Of a stretch of 5,866 bases of DNA, positions 1 through 5,328 are shown piece by piece. This DNA is from Chloroflexota bacterium. Lineage in GTDB: Bacteria > Chloroflexota > Dehalococcoidia > SHYB01. How positions within the stretch are numbered: the stretch's first letter is position 1; every line of letters begins with the position of its first letter. The position numbers were made by a program, and so were the translations under genes. The notes beneath the pieces are model-generated. The model was not told the origin of the DNA. It worked only from the letters and a program-made list of their open reading frames with translations, and searched no databases. The DNA is taken from the NCBI GenBank assembly GCA_016200725.1, contig JACQEE010000173.1, forward strand, positions 1 to 5,866, given 5' to 3'.

Positions 1-1
1 C

Positions 2-211
2 GACCAGCGCTTCGGCCGCGGCTGGTATGAAGGCGGCCCGCTCGAGGTGAGGTTCACTAACGTCACCTGGCCAGGCGACGACGTCTCTGCCAACGCCATT
101 ATCACCAACCGTATCCGCGAAGGCTCTCGCATCAAATGCGACCTCGCCCTCTGGGTCGAAAAGTCCGACGGAACGATCGCTATCGTCGGTACCGGCGTTG
201 CGTGGGAATGA
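2..211 (+). CDS. MaoC-like hot-dog-fold dehydratase, C-terminal fragment
   Basis: The window opens inside this gene; 69 codons remain before TGA at 209-211. The readable part has the shape of the second half of a MaoC/(R)-specific enoyl-CoA hydratase or related hot-dog domain: a GGPLEVRF strand, 'V-T-W-P-G-D' before a helix-free turn, then EGSRIKCDLALWVEK and a final strand DGTIAIVGTGVAWE. In MaoC proteins this half carries the 'PGD' turn and the last beta strands, while the catalytic Asp/His lie further upstream and are outside the window, so activity cannot be judged. Family members hydrate 2-enoyl-CoA thioesters or dehydrate 3-hydroxyacyl-CoA. The downstream SDR genes would fit a beta-oxidation-like partner role, but this is inference. 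The next gene starts 26 nt later on the same strand. Confidence 0.7.
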   Translation, partial: DQRFGRGWYEGGPLEVRFTNVTWPGDDVSANAIITNRIREGSRIKCDLALWVEKSDGTIAIVGTGVAWE

Positions 212-237
212 CCGCCATCCCGGTGTAGTAGCCTAGC

Positions 238-1080
238 GTGGCCACAATTCGTCGAGGGCCGCTCCGCTCTGCCGCCTACCTCTGCGCGGAACTAAGCCGT
301 CTGAAGCGAGCAGCGCCTCGGGAAACCTATCGGGCCTACCGCAACGCAGTCCTTCGCAGACTACCGCAGATCGTGCGCCAGCGATCGCTTTCCCCCGCCG
401 ATCAGCGCATGGCGGGCCGCGACTGGGTCTTCACCCCGCTTGGCAAGCCCATCGCGGTTGAGGGCGACCATTTCGGCACGGCGCGAGAACTCTACGCGCG
501 AAAGGCCTATTTCCTGGCCCCCGGCTTCGGACTCGCAGGCACCGACATCGTCGTTGACCTTGGCGCGCACCGCGGCATGTTCACTGCCCTTGCTGCCCTG
601 CACGCGGCTCGCGTAGTCGCTGTTGAGGCGCAAAAGGAGTTCATGCCAGCGATTCGGTCAACGGTGGAGAAGGTCAGGCCCGGCAAACACCAGGCCGTGA
701 CCGCCATCGCGGCCTATGTCGGCAGTGGCACCGGCTTCTTTGCCGATCAGTCGAACCCGGAAGCCGCCGCTGACAAACTCGGCCAGAGCATCACCATGTC
801 GCAACTCATGGCACAGGAACGCTTGCCCCGCATCGATTTCCTAAAAGTGGACATCGAAGGCTCCGAGTTCGACCTCTTCATGGGCAGCGACACCGCATGG
901 CTCGACACCGTGCGCCGCATCGCCATCGAAGTGCATCCCGAGTACGGCGACCCGGTCGCGCTCCGCCGTGCGTTGGAGCAACACGGGTTCAAGACCTGGC
1001 TCTTCGATGCCGACACACGACCAGTCGATGGCTTGGGCAACGCGTCGGGTTACCTTTTGGCCAGCCGCAATTCGTCTTGA
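238..1080 (+). CDS. FkbM-family SAM-dependent methyltransferase
   Basis: 280 residues. The fold is a class I SAM methyltransferase of the FkbM type: motif I is VVDLGAHRGMFT (residues 105-116), the ribose-binding acidic residue is E130 in VVAVEAQ, and the FkbM signature FLKVDIEGSEFDLF lies at 201-214, followed by IAIEVHPE (228-235). FkbM proteins O-methylate hydroxyl groups of polyketides, sugars or glycans; the substrate here is unknown. The GTG at 238 is the first possible start, because an in-frame TAG lies at 229-231, but there is no recognisable Shine-Dalgarno; a later ATG at residue 58 (nt 409) also lacks one and would remove a basic N-terminal region (residues 1-50 are rich in Arg/Lys). 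No signal peptide is visible, so it is probably cytoplasmic. It sits between a hydratase and two SDRs, an unexpected neighbour for a catabolic set. Family call is firm, start site uncertain. Confidence 0.87.
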   Translation: MATIRRGPLRSAAYLCAELSRLKRAAPRETYRAYRNAVLRRLPQIVRQRSLSPADQRMAGRDWVFTPLGKPIAVEGDHFGTARELYARKAYFLAPGFGLAGTDIVVDLGAHRGMFTALAALHAARVVAVEAQKEFMPAIRSTVEKVRPGKHQAVTAIAAYVGSGTGFFADQSNPEAAADKLGQSITMSQLMAQERLPRIDFLKVDIEGSEFDLFMGSDTAWLDTVRRIAIEVHPEYGDPVALRRALEQHGFKTWLFDADTRPVDGLGNASGYLLASRNSS

Positions 1081-1101
1081 GCCAGAGCGACACCTTCGCA
1101 G

Positions 1102-1130
1102 TTGCACTCACCGTCGCATCCCTCCACAAT
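1102..1130 (+). promoter_or_regulatory. Weak candidate promoter before the first SDR gene
   Basis: TTGCAC (1102-1107), a 17-nt spacer and CACAAT (1125-1130) lie in the 81-nt gap between the methyltransferase and SDR genes. Each hexamer is only a partial match to the sigma-70 consensus (3/6 and 4/6). It could let the SDR-MFS-VOC series be transcribed separately from the methyltransferase, but chance is a fair explanation. Confidence 0.22.
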
Positions 1131-1148
1131 GCCATCCGCATCGTCCAC

Positions 1149-1155
1149 GAGGAGG
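1149..1155 (+). promoter_or_regulatory. Ribosome binding site of the first SDR gene
   Basis: GAGGAGG, 6 nt before ATG 1162. It decides the start: a 20-codon longer reading is possible from ATG 1102, but that start has no SD, and the extension is Ser/Pro-rich and falls before the normal SDR beta-1 strand. Confidence 0.85.
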
Positions 1156-1161
1156 CTCTCC

Positions 1162-1950
1162 ATGCGGCTTTCAGGTCGGGTTGCGCTCGTGACCGGCGGC
1201 GGCGCTGGTCTAGGCAAGGGCATCGCCCTCGAGATGGCCAAGGAAGGCGCCGACGTTGCCATCGCCGACATCGACGAGTCGCGCGCGCAGCAGACGGCCA
1301 AGGAAGTGCGGCAGGAAGGCCGTCGCGCCGCCGCCATCTGCGCTGACGTCTCCAGACGCGGCGACGTCGACCGCATGGTAGGCGAGACGATAAACGCGCT
1401 TGGCACCGTGGACATCCTGGTAAACAACGCTGGCATCTCGCGCGGCAAGCCCTTCCTTGAACTGGACGACGACTCCTGGGACATCGTCCTCAACACCAAT
1501 CTCAAGTCCGTCTTCATGGCCTCGCAGACTGTCGCGAGGTACTGGGTCGCGCAGGGGAAGAAGGGCAAGATCGTCAACATCTCCTCGGTCGACGAGATCA
1601 TGCCGTACCCATTCAATCCGCACTACAACGCTTCGAAGGCCGGCATCCACATCATGACCGAATCGATCGCGTTGGCCCTGGCGCCCCACCAGATCAACAT
1701 CAACAGTATCGGTCCCGGCATCCATGAGTCTGAAATGACGCGGCCAACGCTCAACAACCCGAAGTGGCAGGCTGGCGTGCCAGTGAAAATCCCCCTAGGC
1801 CGCGTTGGCACGGCCGCCGACGTGGGCAAGGCCGCCGTGTTCCTCGCTTCCAGCGATGCCGACTACATCACCGGCGCGACGCTCTACGTCGATGGCGGTC
1901 ACCGCTTCGCCGCCCATGCCCAGGTGATGAAGATGTTCAGCGCAGGATAG
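1162..1950 (+). CDS. Classical short-chain dehydrogenase/reductase (SDR), NAD-type
   Basis: 262 residues, the usual length of a classical SDR. All hallmarks are intact: cofactor loop TGGGAGLG at 11-18, D36 at the end of beta-2 (the ADID segment, typical of NAD(H) preference), D62 in ADV, NNAG at 88-91, N113 in helix 4, and the catalytic Ser142-Tyr155-Lys159 set (YNASK at 155-159), then PG at 185-186 and the C-terminal GATLYVDGG strand at 238-246. Such enzymes oxidise or reduce secondary alcohols/ketones; the overall look is FabG/polyol-dehydrogenase-like, but the substrate cannot be read from sequence. Soluble, cytoplasmic. It has a strong RBS and its stop codon overlaps the RBS of the next SDR, so the two are almost certainly co-translated from one message. 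A roughly 15-residue tail after the VDGG strand (HRFAAHAQVMKMFSAG) may take part in tetramer packing or substrate closure. Confidence 0.92.
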   Translation: MRLSGRVALVTGGGAGLGKGIALEMAKEGADVAIADIDESRAQQTAKEVRQEGRRAAAICADVSRRGDVDRMVGETINALGTVDILVNNAGISRGKPFLELDDDSWDIVLNTNLKSVFMASQTVARYWVAQGKKGKIVNISSVDEIMPYPFNPHYNASKAGIHIMTESIALALAPHQININSIGPGIHESEMTRPTLNNPKWQAGVPVKIPLGRVGTAADVGKAAVFLASSDADYITGATLYVDGGHRFAAHAQVMKMFSAG

Positions 1951-1954
1951 GAGG
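1949..1954 (+). promoter_or_regulatory. RBS of the second SDR gene, overlapping the upstream stop codon
   Basis: AGGAGG uses the last two bases of the TAG stop of the first SDR and lies 6 nt before GTG 1961. This supports GTG as the start and argues for coupled translation of the two dehydrogenases. Confidence 0.85.
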
Positions 1955-1960
1955 CCCAGC

Positions 1961-2725
1961 GTGGAACTCAAAGGCAAGGTCGCCGTGGTCATCGGTGCGA
2001 GCCGCGGCTGCGGCAAGCACTTCGCGATCGGCCTCGCCCGCGAGGGGGCTGCTGTTGTCGTCGCTGCTCGCTCCGTCGAGCGCGGAACACTCCCAGGTAC
2101 GATTGGCGAGACCGTCGATATCATTCGCCGCGAGGGCGGCAAAGCCCATCCGGTCCAGTGCGATGCAGCGAATACGCAGGACGTCCATAAGACCATCGGC
2201 GAGGCCGTCTACCACTTCGGCCGCCTCGATTGCCTCGTCTATAACGCCGCGCTGTACACTCGCCGTCCATTTCTGAACGTCACGCCAGAAATGTTCGACG
2301 ACTACATCGCCGTGAACGTACGTGGCCCGCTCTTCGCCGCGCAGGCTGCTCTGCCGCACATGATCGCACAGGGTGGCGGCAGCATCGTGAACATAACGTC
2401 GGCCGCGTCGACGAAGACGACCATGCCGCACCTGGTGATGTACTCGATCACTAAGGCCGCGCTCGACCGCCTCTCGACGTGGCTCGCCAACGAGTATCGC
2501 GAGCACAACATCGCCGTGAACTCGCTGAGCCCCGGCCCCGTCGTCACCGAGGCGCTCGAGGCCGAGTTGCCCGCCGACTACGACTGGCAGCACGAGAAGT
2601 ACGGGTGGAAGCCTGCTACGCCCGAGTACCTCGGCCCGCCTATCGTCCATCTCGCCAAGCAGGATGCTAAGGGCATCACCGGCCAGGTCGTCCGCGTTCC
2701 CGACTTCGGTAAATCCTGGCCGTAA
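1961..2725 (+). CDS. SDR-family oxidoreductase, NADP-type, HSDL2-like insert
   Basis: 254 residues with GTG start, set by the strong RBS. Cofactor loop is IGASRGCG (11-18; the usual Thr of TGxxxGxG is Ile). AAR at 35-37 puts an Arg after beta-2, usually a sign of NADP(H) binding, unlike the preceding SDR. The stretch ERGTLPGTIGETVDIIRREG (40-59) resembles the LPGTI segment I associate with hydroxysteroid-dehydrogenase-like protein 2 (HSDL2)-type SDRs. The NNAG motif is altered to YNAA (94-97); N119 is in helix 4; catalytic Ser147, Tyr161 and Lys165 (YSITK) are present, so it should be active. PGPV follows at 191-194. The C-terminus (VVRVPDFGKSWP) lacks the common VDGG ending. Predicted cytoplasmic reductase or dehydrogenase of unknown substrate, likely acting with the neighbouring SDR. 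Confidence 0.9.
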   Translation: MELKGKVAVVIGASRGCGKHFAIGLAREGAAVVVAARSVERGTLPGTIGETVDIIRREGGKAHPVQCDAANTQDVHKTIGEAVYHFGRLDCLVYNAALYTRRPFLNVTPEMFDDYIAVNVRGPLFAAQAALPHMIAQGGGSIVNITSAASTKTTMPHLVMYSITKAALDRLSTWLANEYREHNIAVNSLSPGPVVTEALEAELPADYDWQHEKYGWKPATPEYLGPPIVHLAKQDAKGITGQVVRVPDFGKSWP

Positions 2726-2737
2726 CGGCCGCGACGC

Positions 2738-2776
2738 CCTGAGCGAAGCCGAAGGGGCCTGGGGTGGAGGCCCTTC
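2738..2776. repeat. Intergenic dispersed-repeat element with a stem-loop
   Basis: The 95-nt gap between SDR2 and the MFS gene holds CCTGAGCGAAGCCGAA (2738-2753), which recurs with one mismatch at 4721-4736. It runs into a hairpin: GAAGGGGCCT (2751-2760), loop GGGGTGG, AGGCCCTTC (2768-2776), nine pairs with one bulged G. There is no T-run after it, so it is not a clear terminator; it may stabilise or attenuate the SDR message. The sequence looks like the dispersed TTCGACTTCGCTCAGG-type repeat seen in many GC-rich genomes (from memory, not searched). Confidence 0.6.
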
Positions 2777-2820
2777 CGACGCCGCGCAGCCTACAGCGCC
2801 TGAGGTGAGGATAGCCCCCA

Positions 2821-4206
2821 ATGCCCAACCCTCTCCGCCTTCCTCTCGCCCGCCCACGCATCTTCTACGGCTGGTACATCGCCTGGGCTTACTTCTTCCT
2901 GAACTTCTTCTGGTCGGGCACGATCCTCGCGGGTTTCTCAGCCCTGTTCACGCCCATCAAAGAGACGTTCGGCTTCTCGTCGAGTGTCACCACCGCCGCC
3001 GTCTCTATGCGCCAGGGCGCGAGCATCATTGGCTCACCCCTCGTCGGCCGCTACTTCGATCGAGCCGGTGCGAGGCGTCTGATGGTTGTCGCCACTATCT
3101 TTGCGTGCGGTGGCACCGCGATCCTTTCCTACTCGCAGAATACCTGGCAGTTCTTTCTCTCCTTCGCGATCGCCTCCATCGGTGTGGCCATCTTCGTTGC
3201 CGGCACCGGCCCGGCGCTCATGGTGAATTGGTTCCACCGCAGCCGCGGCAAGGCCATGAGCGTCGTGATGGTTGGCGCGGGCGTCGCCGCCTTCTTGCTG
3301 CCAGTGATGGTCTGGCTCACCGATCACTATGGCTGGCGCGACACCCTCCGTATCGTCGTCGTCGGCATGGCCATCATCGGCTTTGCAGTCGCGCTGATCA
3401 CCCGTCAGCGACCCGAAGACTACGGCCTGCTGCCTGACGGCGCCCGAGCAACGACCGAGGCTGCGGCCTCCGTTCGTCTGGAGCCTGTCGAAGGACAATC
3501 GCGTGTTGTTGCCGAGGCCACCACGTCCGTTCGTGGTGAGCCTGTCGAACCACGAACGCGCATGCCAACCGACGCCACCTTCCGCGACGTCATTCGCACG
3601 CGGGCATTCTGGCTAATCGCGGCCAGTTACGGCTTCGTTGCCTTCGGCAACTCAGCAGCGGGACTCTTCTTTATTCCGCACCTGACCAACGAGGGCTTCT
3701 CCAAGGCCGAGGCCGCCTGGACCGCGACCGGGATGGGCATCGTTGGCGTCCTCGGCACGCTGATCGCTGGCTGGCTCTCCGATGTCGTCGACCGCCGTCG
3801 CCTCATCATGCTTGCCTACGCGATGCAGGGCGGCGGCATGGCCGTTTTTGCCTTCGCCTCCTCGACGTGGCACCTCATGATCTTCGCCGGCCTCTTCGGC
3901 TTCGGGGCGCGCGCCTCGCTGCCTATCGTCTCCTCGCTGCTGGCCGACCGCTTTGGCAGCACCAATTTTGGCCAGATCCAGGGTCTGCTCTTCTCCGTCT
4001 TCACGGCAGGTAATGTCGCCGGCAACCAGATCGCCGCTGCCATCCGCGACCACACCGGCCACTTCACCTCTATCTTTGCCCTCTACGCCATCCTCTCGCT
4101 CCCCGCCATCGCCATCATGGCCTGGGTACCCGCCACGGCCTCGGGTGCTGCACGTGCTACGTCCGAGGCGACTGCCCACCAGCAACAGCAACATCGTCCG
4201 TGCTGA
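2821..4206 (+). CDS. MFS transporter, OFA/monocarboxylate-type, with repeat-expanded central loop
   Basis: 461 residues with about twelve hydrophobic segments (approx. 17-42, 57-77, 86-105, 110-132, 145-168, 174-195, then 262-285, 297-320, 328-347, 350-373, 388-408, 415-437): an inner-membrane major facilitator. The FYGWYI start, GRYFDRAGARR (76-86; MFS motif A after helix 2), its counterpart GWLSDVVDRRR (317-327), and RPEDYGLLPDG after helix 6 resemble the oxalate:formate antiporter/monocarboxylate branch, so a carboxylate substrate is plausible but unproven. The ATG is preceded by GAGGTGAGG (2802-2810), a somewhat distant but usable RBS. The loop between helices 6 and 7 (196-260) is lengthened by two 19-residue repeats at 212-249. 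The tail after helix 12 is Ala/Thr- and Gln-rich (HQQQQH near the end). It lies in the SDR-VOC series and probably imports or exports the compound those enzymes handle. Confidence 0.9.
   Translation: MPNPLRLPLARPRIFYGWYIAWAYFFLNFFWSGTILAGFSALFTPIKETFGFSSSVTTAAVSMRQGASIIGSPLVGRYFDRAGARRLMVVATIFACGGTAILSYSQNTWQFFLSFAIASIGVAIFVAGTGPALMVNWFHRSRGKAMSVVMVGAGVAAFLLPVMVWLTDHYGWRDTLRIVVVGMAIIGFAVALITRQRPEDYGLLPDGARATTEAAASVRLEPVEGQSRVVAEATTSVRGEPVEPRTRMPTDATFRDVIRTRAFWLIAASYGFVAFGNSAAGLFFIPHLTNEGFSKAEAAWTATGMGIVGVLGTLIAGWLSDVVDRRRLIMLAYAMQGGGMAVFAFASSTWHLMIFAGLFGFGARASLPIVSSLLADRFGSTNFGQIQGLLFSVFTAGNVAGNQIAAAIRDHTGHFTSIFALYAILSLPAIAIMAWVPATASGAARATSEATAHQQQQHRPC
3454..3567 (+). repeat. Two tandem 57-nt repeat units translated within the MFS gene
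   Basis: Units 3454-3510 and 3511-3567 are about two-thirds identical at DNA level (38 of 57 by hand count), with unbroken cores TCCGTTCGT (3469-3477, 3526-3534) and GAGCCTGTCGAA (3481-3492, 3538-3549). They encode TEAAASVRLEPVEGQSRVV and AEATTSVRGEPVEPRTRMP. Unit 2 contains a perfect 10-bp inverted repeat: CGTTCGTGGT (3528-3537), an 11-nt loop, ACCACGAACG (3549-3558). The period is a multiple of three, so the frame is kept. The core matches the dispersed palindromic repeat common in several GC-rich phyla (from memory), here landed in a permissive loop. Confidence 0.85.
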
Positions 4207-4279
4207 ATTGTGGCCTCGCTCTCGCATCGCCGCTTCTCCTGTGCTACTCTCGTACGCGCACCACATCTCGGAGAGACTG

Positions 4280-4669
4280 ATGTTCAAGCGCATCGATCAC
4301 GTCGTCATCGCCGTCAAGGACCTGGAAGACTCGGCGGCGCTCTACATGCAGAAATATGGCCTCAAGGCAACAGCGCCCGAGGATGTTCCCGACCTCGGTA
4401 TCCGCATCCGCAAGGTCGACGTCGGCAATTCCTACATCGAACTCGCCCAGCCCACAAATCCCGATGGTCCGGTCGGAAAGTTCGTCGCCAACACGGGCGA
4501 GGGTCTCTACCTCATCGCCATCCAGGTTGATAGCCTCGCCGCGACTGTGAAAAACCTGCAGGACAAGGGTGCGCGGCTCATCGGTGCCGAGAATGCGTCA
4601 AAGAAGGGTGCCCGCGTCTTCGTTCACCCGAAGTCCACACACGGCGCGCTGCTCATGCTGATGGAATAA
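4280..4669 (+). CDS. VOC/glyoxalase-fold protein, methylmalonyl-CoA-epimerase-like but metal-site-altered
   Basis: 129 residues, the normal length for a single VOC domain of two beta-alpha-beta-beta-beta modules. It opens with FKRIDHVVIAVKDLEDSAALY as in methylmalonyl-CoA epimerases, has SYIELAQPTNPDGPVGKFV (51-69) and GEGLYLIAIQVDSL (73-86), and ends HGALLMLME (121-129). H7 and E54 align with two metal ligands of the family; the His expected in 'GEGLHHIA' is L78 and the Glu expected in 'GVLIELVE' is M126. So it is homologous to the epimerases but may not hold their divalent metal; a binding, lyase or dioxygenase-like role is possible. ATG 4280 is chosen because GGAGAG (4270-4275) precedes it and the conserved N-terminal strand begins at once; the frame is open further upstream but that part overlaps the MFS gene. 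It starts 73 nt after the MFS stop. Confidence 0.85.
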   Translation: MFKRIDHVVIAVKDLEDSAALYMQKYGLKATAPEDVPDLGIRIRKVDVGNSYIELAQPTNPDGPVGKFVANTGEGLYLIAIQVDSLAATVKNLQDKGARLIGAENASKKGARVFVHPKSTHGALLMLME

Positions 4670-4720
4670 GCTGGCTGGGATACCGCTCGACGCAACGCCG
4701 TCGTTTTTCGGCGCAGTTAG

Positions 4721-4736
4721 CCTGAGCGAAGCAGAA
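4721..4736. repeat. Second copy of the CCTGAGCGAAGC-type dispersed repeat
   Basis: CCTGAGCGAAGCAGAA differs by one base from 2738-2753. It lies in the 82-nt gap between the converging VOC and prepilin genes. Just before it, CGCCG (4696-4700) and CGGCG (4709-4713) could pair around TCGTTTTT; this is weak, with the T-run in the loop and not after the stem. Confidence 0.55.
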
Positions 4737-4751
4737 CGCGAAGGTCGGCGC

Positions 4752-5234
4752 CTAATACGACCGACCGTCCATCTCTACCGATACGCCGCCGGATCTGTCG
4801 AGCCGCCAGCGCCGTGTGTTGTCTTTGGCGAAGTCGTCCGCATAACGCGGTCGCACCGGCAGGTAGTCGGGCGCGAACGTCACCGTTTTGCCCCCGCTCT
4901 TCAGCGCCGCGGAGGTGTCCCAGTTGATCCCTGCGAACTTGGGCACGGAACTCGACTTGGGCAACTCGCCTGCCATCGAAGGGTTCGATGCGGGCTCTGT
5001 CGGCGGCGCGACCGCATCGCGTGATGGCCACACCCCGGTATCTGCCTGATAGCGACGCACCGCCTCTTGTACCGCGGCGATGTCCCGTGTCTGGTCCGTG
5101 TTCTCGCCGCTGCTTGTTACCACCGGCACGATGATTGCAATCAGGAGCCCCGCCAGCGCGGCGATGACCGCGAGTTCCACGATGGTGAAACGGCGCTTGC
5201 GAGAGGGGAAAGGCTTCAGAGTCTGACCTTGCAT
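4752..5234 (-). CDS. Type IV prepilin-like / pseudopilin protein with atypical cleavage site
   Basis: 160 residues. A short basic leader (1-15, ending SRKRR) is followed by FTIVELAVIAALAGLLIAIIV (16-36), the N-methylation-type hydrophobic helix of type IV pilins and type II secretion pseudopilins, with the conserved Glu at +5 (E20). The helix continues into QTRDIAAVQEAVRRYQADTGVWPS, the usual pilin alpha-1 with the 'Y-x-x-D-x-G-x-W-P' that precedes the globular part in pseudopilins such as GspG. The residue at -1, normally Gly, is Arg15, so cleavage by prepilin peptidase is doubtful. The rest (80-160) is Pro/Ser-rich then beta-like (RRWRLDRSGGVSVEMDGRSY). It would be inserted in the cytoplasmic membrane. 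No other pilus or secretion gene is in the window. No Shine-Dalgarno precedes ATG 5234; TATCCT lies 7 nt upstream of it, which could mean a leaderless message (weak). Confidence 0.8.
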   Translation of the reverse strand: MQGQTLKPFPSRKRRFTIVELAVIAALAGLLIAIIVPVVTSSGENTDQTRDIAAVQEAVRRYQADTGVWPSRDAVAPPTEPASNPSMAGELPKSSSVPKFAGINWDTSAALKSGGKTVTFAPDYLPVRPRYADDFAKDNTRRWRLDRSGGVSVEMDGRSY

Positions 5235-5249
5235 GGCGTTCAGGATAGC

Positions 5250-5276
5250 AAAAGAAAAACCCGCCGTGTGGCGGGT
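5250..5276 (-). terminator. Rho-independent terminator of the HTH gene
   Basis: Read on the minus strand: ACCCGCC, loop ACAC, GGCGGGT (7 bp; arms 5276-5270 and 5265-5259) followed by TTTTTCTTTT (5259-5250). It lies 52 nt after the HTH gene's stop and ends 15 nt before the prepilin start codon, so it separates the two minus-strand genes. On the plus strand the same stem is followed by TCTTTCTT and might work weakly. Confidence 0.9.
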
Positions 5277-5288
5277 CTTTCTTGCCGC

Positions 5289-5313
5289 GGGACTGAAGGT
5301 GGGCGACAGTCCC
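5289..5313. other. Second stem-loop downstream of the HTH gene
   Basis: GGGACTG (5289-5295) and CAGTCCC (5307-5313) form a perfect 7-bp stem with an 11-nt loop, between the HTH stop and the terminator. It has no T-run. It may protect the 3' end of the short HTH message or be a remnant repeat. Confidence 0.5.
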
Positions 5314-5328
5314 TTGTGTCTCGAACGG

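Noticed and set aside
1102..1161. 20-residue N-terminal extension of the first SDR
   Set aside because: No RBS at ATG 1102, Ser/Pro-rich content and no match to the SDR fold; the GAGGAGG-preceded ATG 1162 starts exactly at beta-1.
1937..2857. Long minus-strand open frame (306 codons) opposite the second SDR gene
   Set aside because: It is the antisense of a well-conserved SDR in GC-rich DNA, its translation is Arg/Gly/Val-rich without any known motif, and it has no RBS.
2664..3437. Plus-strand open frame of 257 codons overlapping the MFS gene
   Set aside because: Out-of-frame shadow of the MFS gene; the translation is Arg/His/Pro-rich with no domain, whereas the MFS frame has clear helices and motifs.
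3454..3567. Repeat in the MFS gene as a CRISPR array or VNTR
   Set aside because: Only two diverged units with no unique spacers of equal length; the palindromic core fits a dispersed repeat better.
4222..4250. Promoter for the VOC gene based on TGCTACTCT (4242-4250)
   Set aside because: The extended -10 is plausible but there is no -35 at proper distance (TCGCAT), so evidence is too weak to list.
3953..4279. Long upstream extension of the VOC frame
   Set aside because: It overlaps the MFS gene in another frame and is low-complexity Ser/Pro/Arg; the VOC fold and RBS begin at 4280.
4696..4713. Hairpin CGCCG/CGGCG with TTTTT as a terminator between the converging genes
   Set aside because: The stem is only 5 bp and the T-run lies in the loop, not after the stem, so it lacks terminator geometry on either strand.
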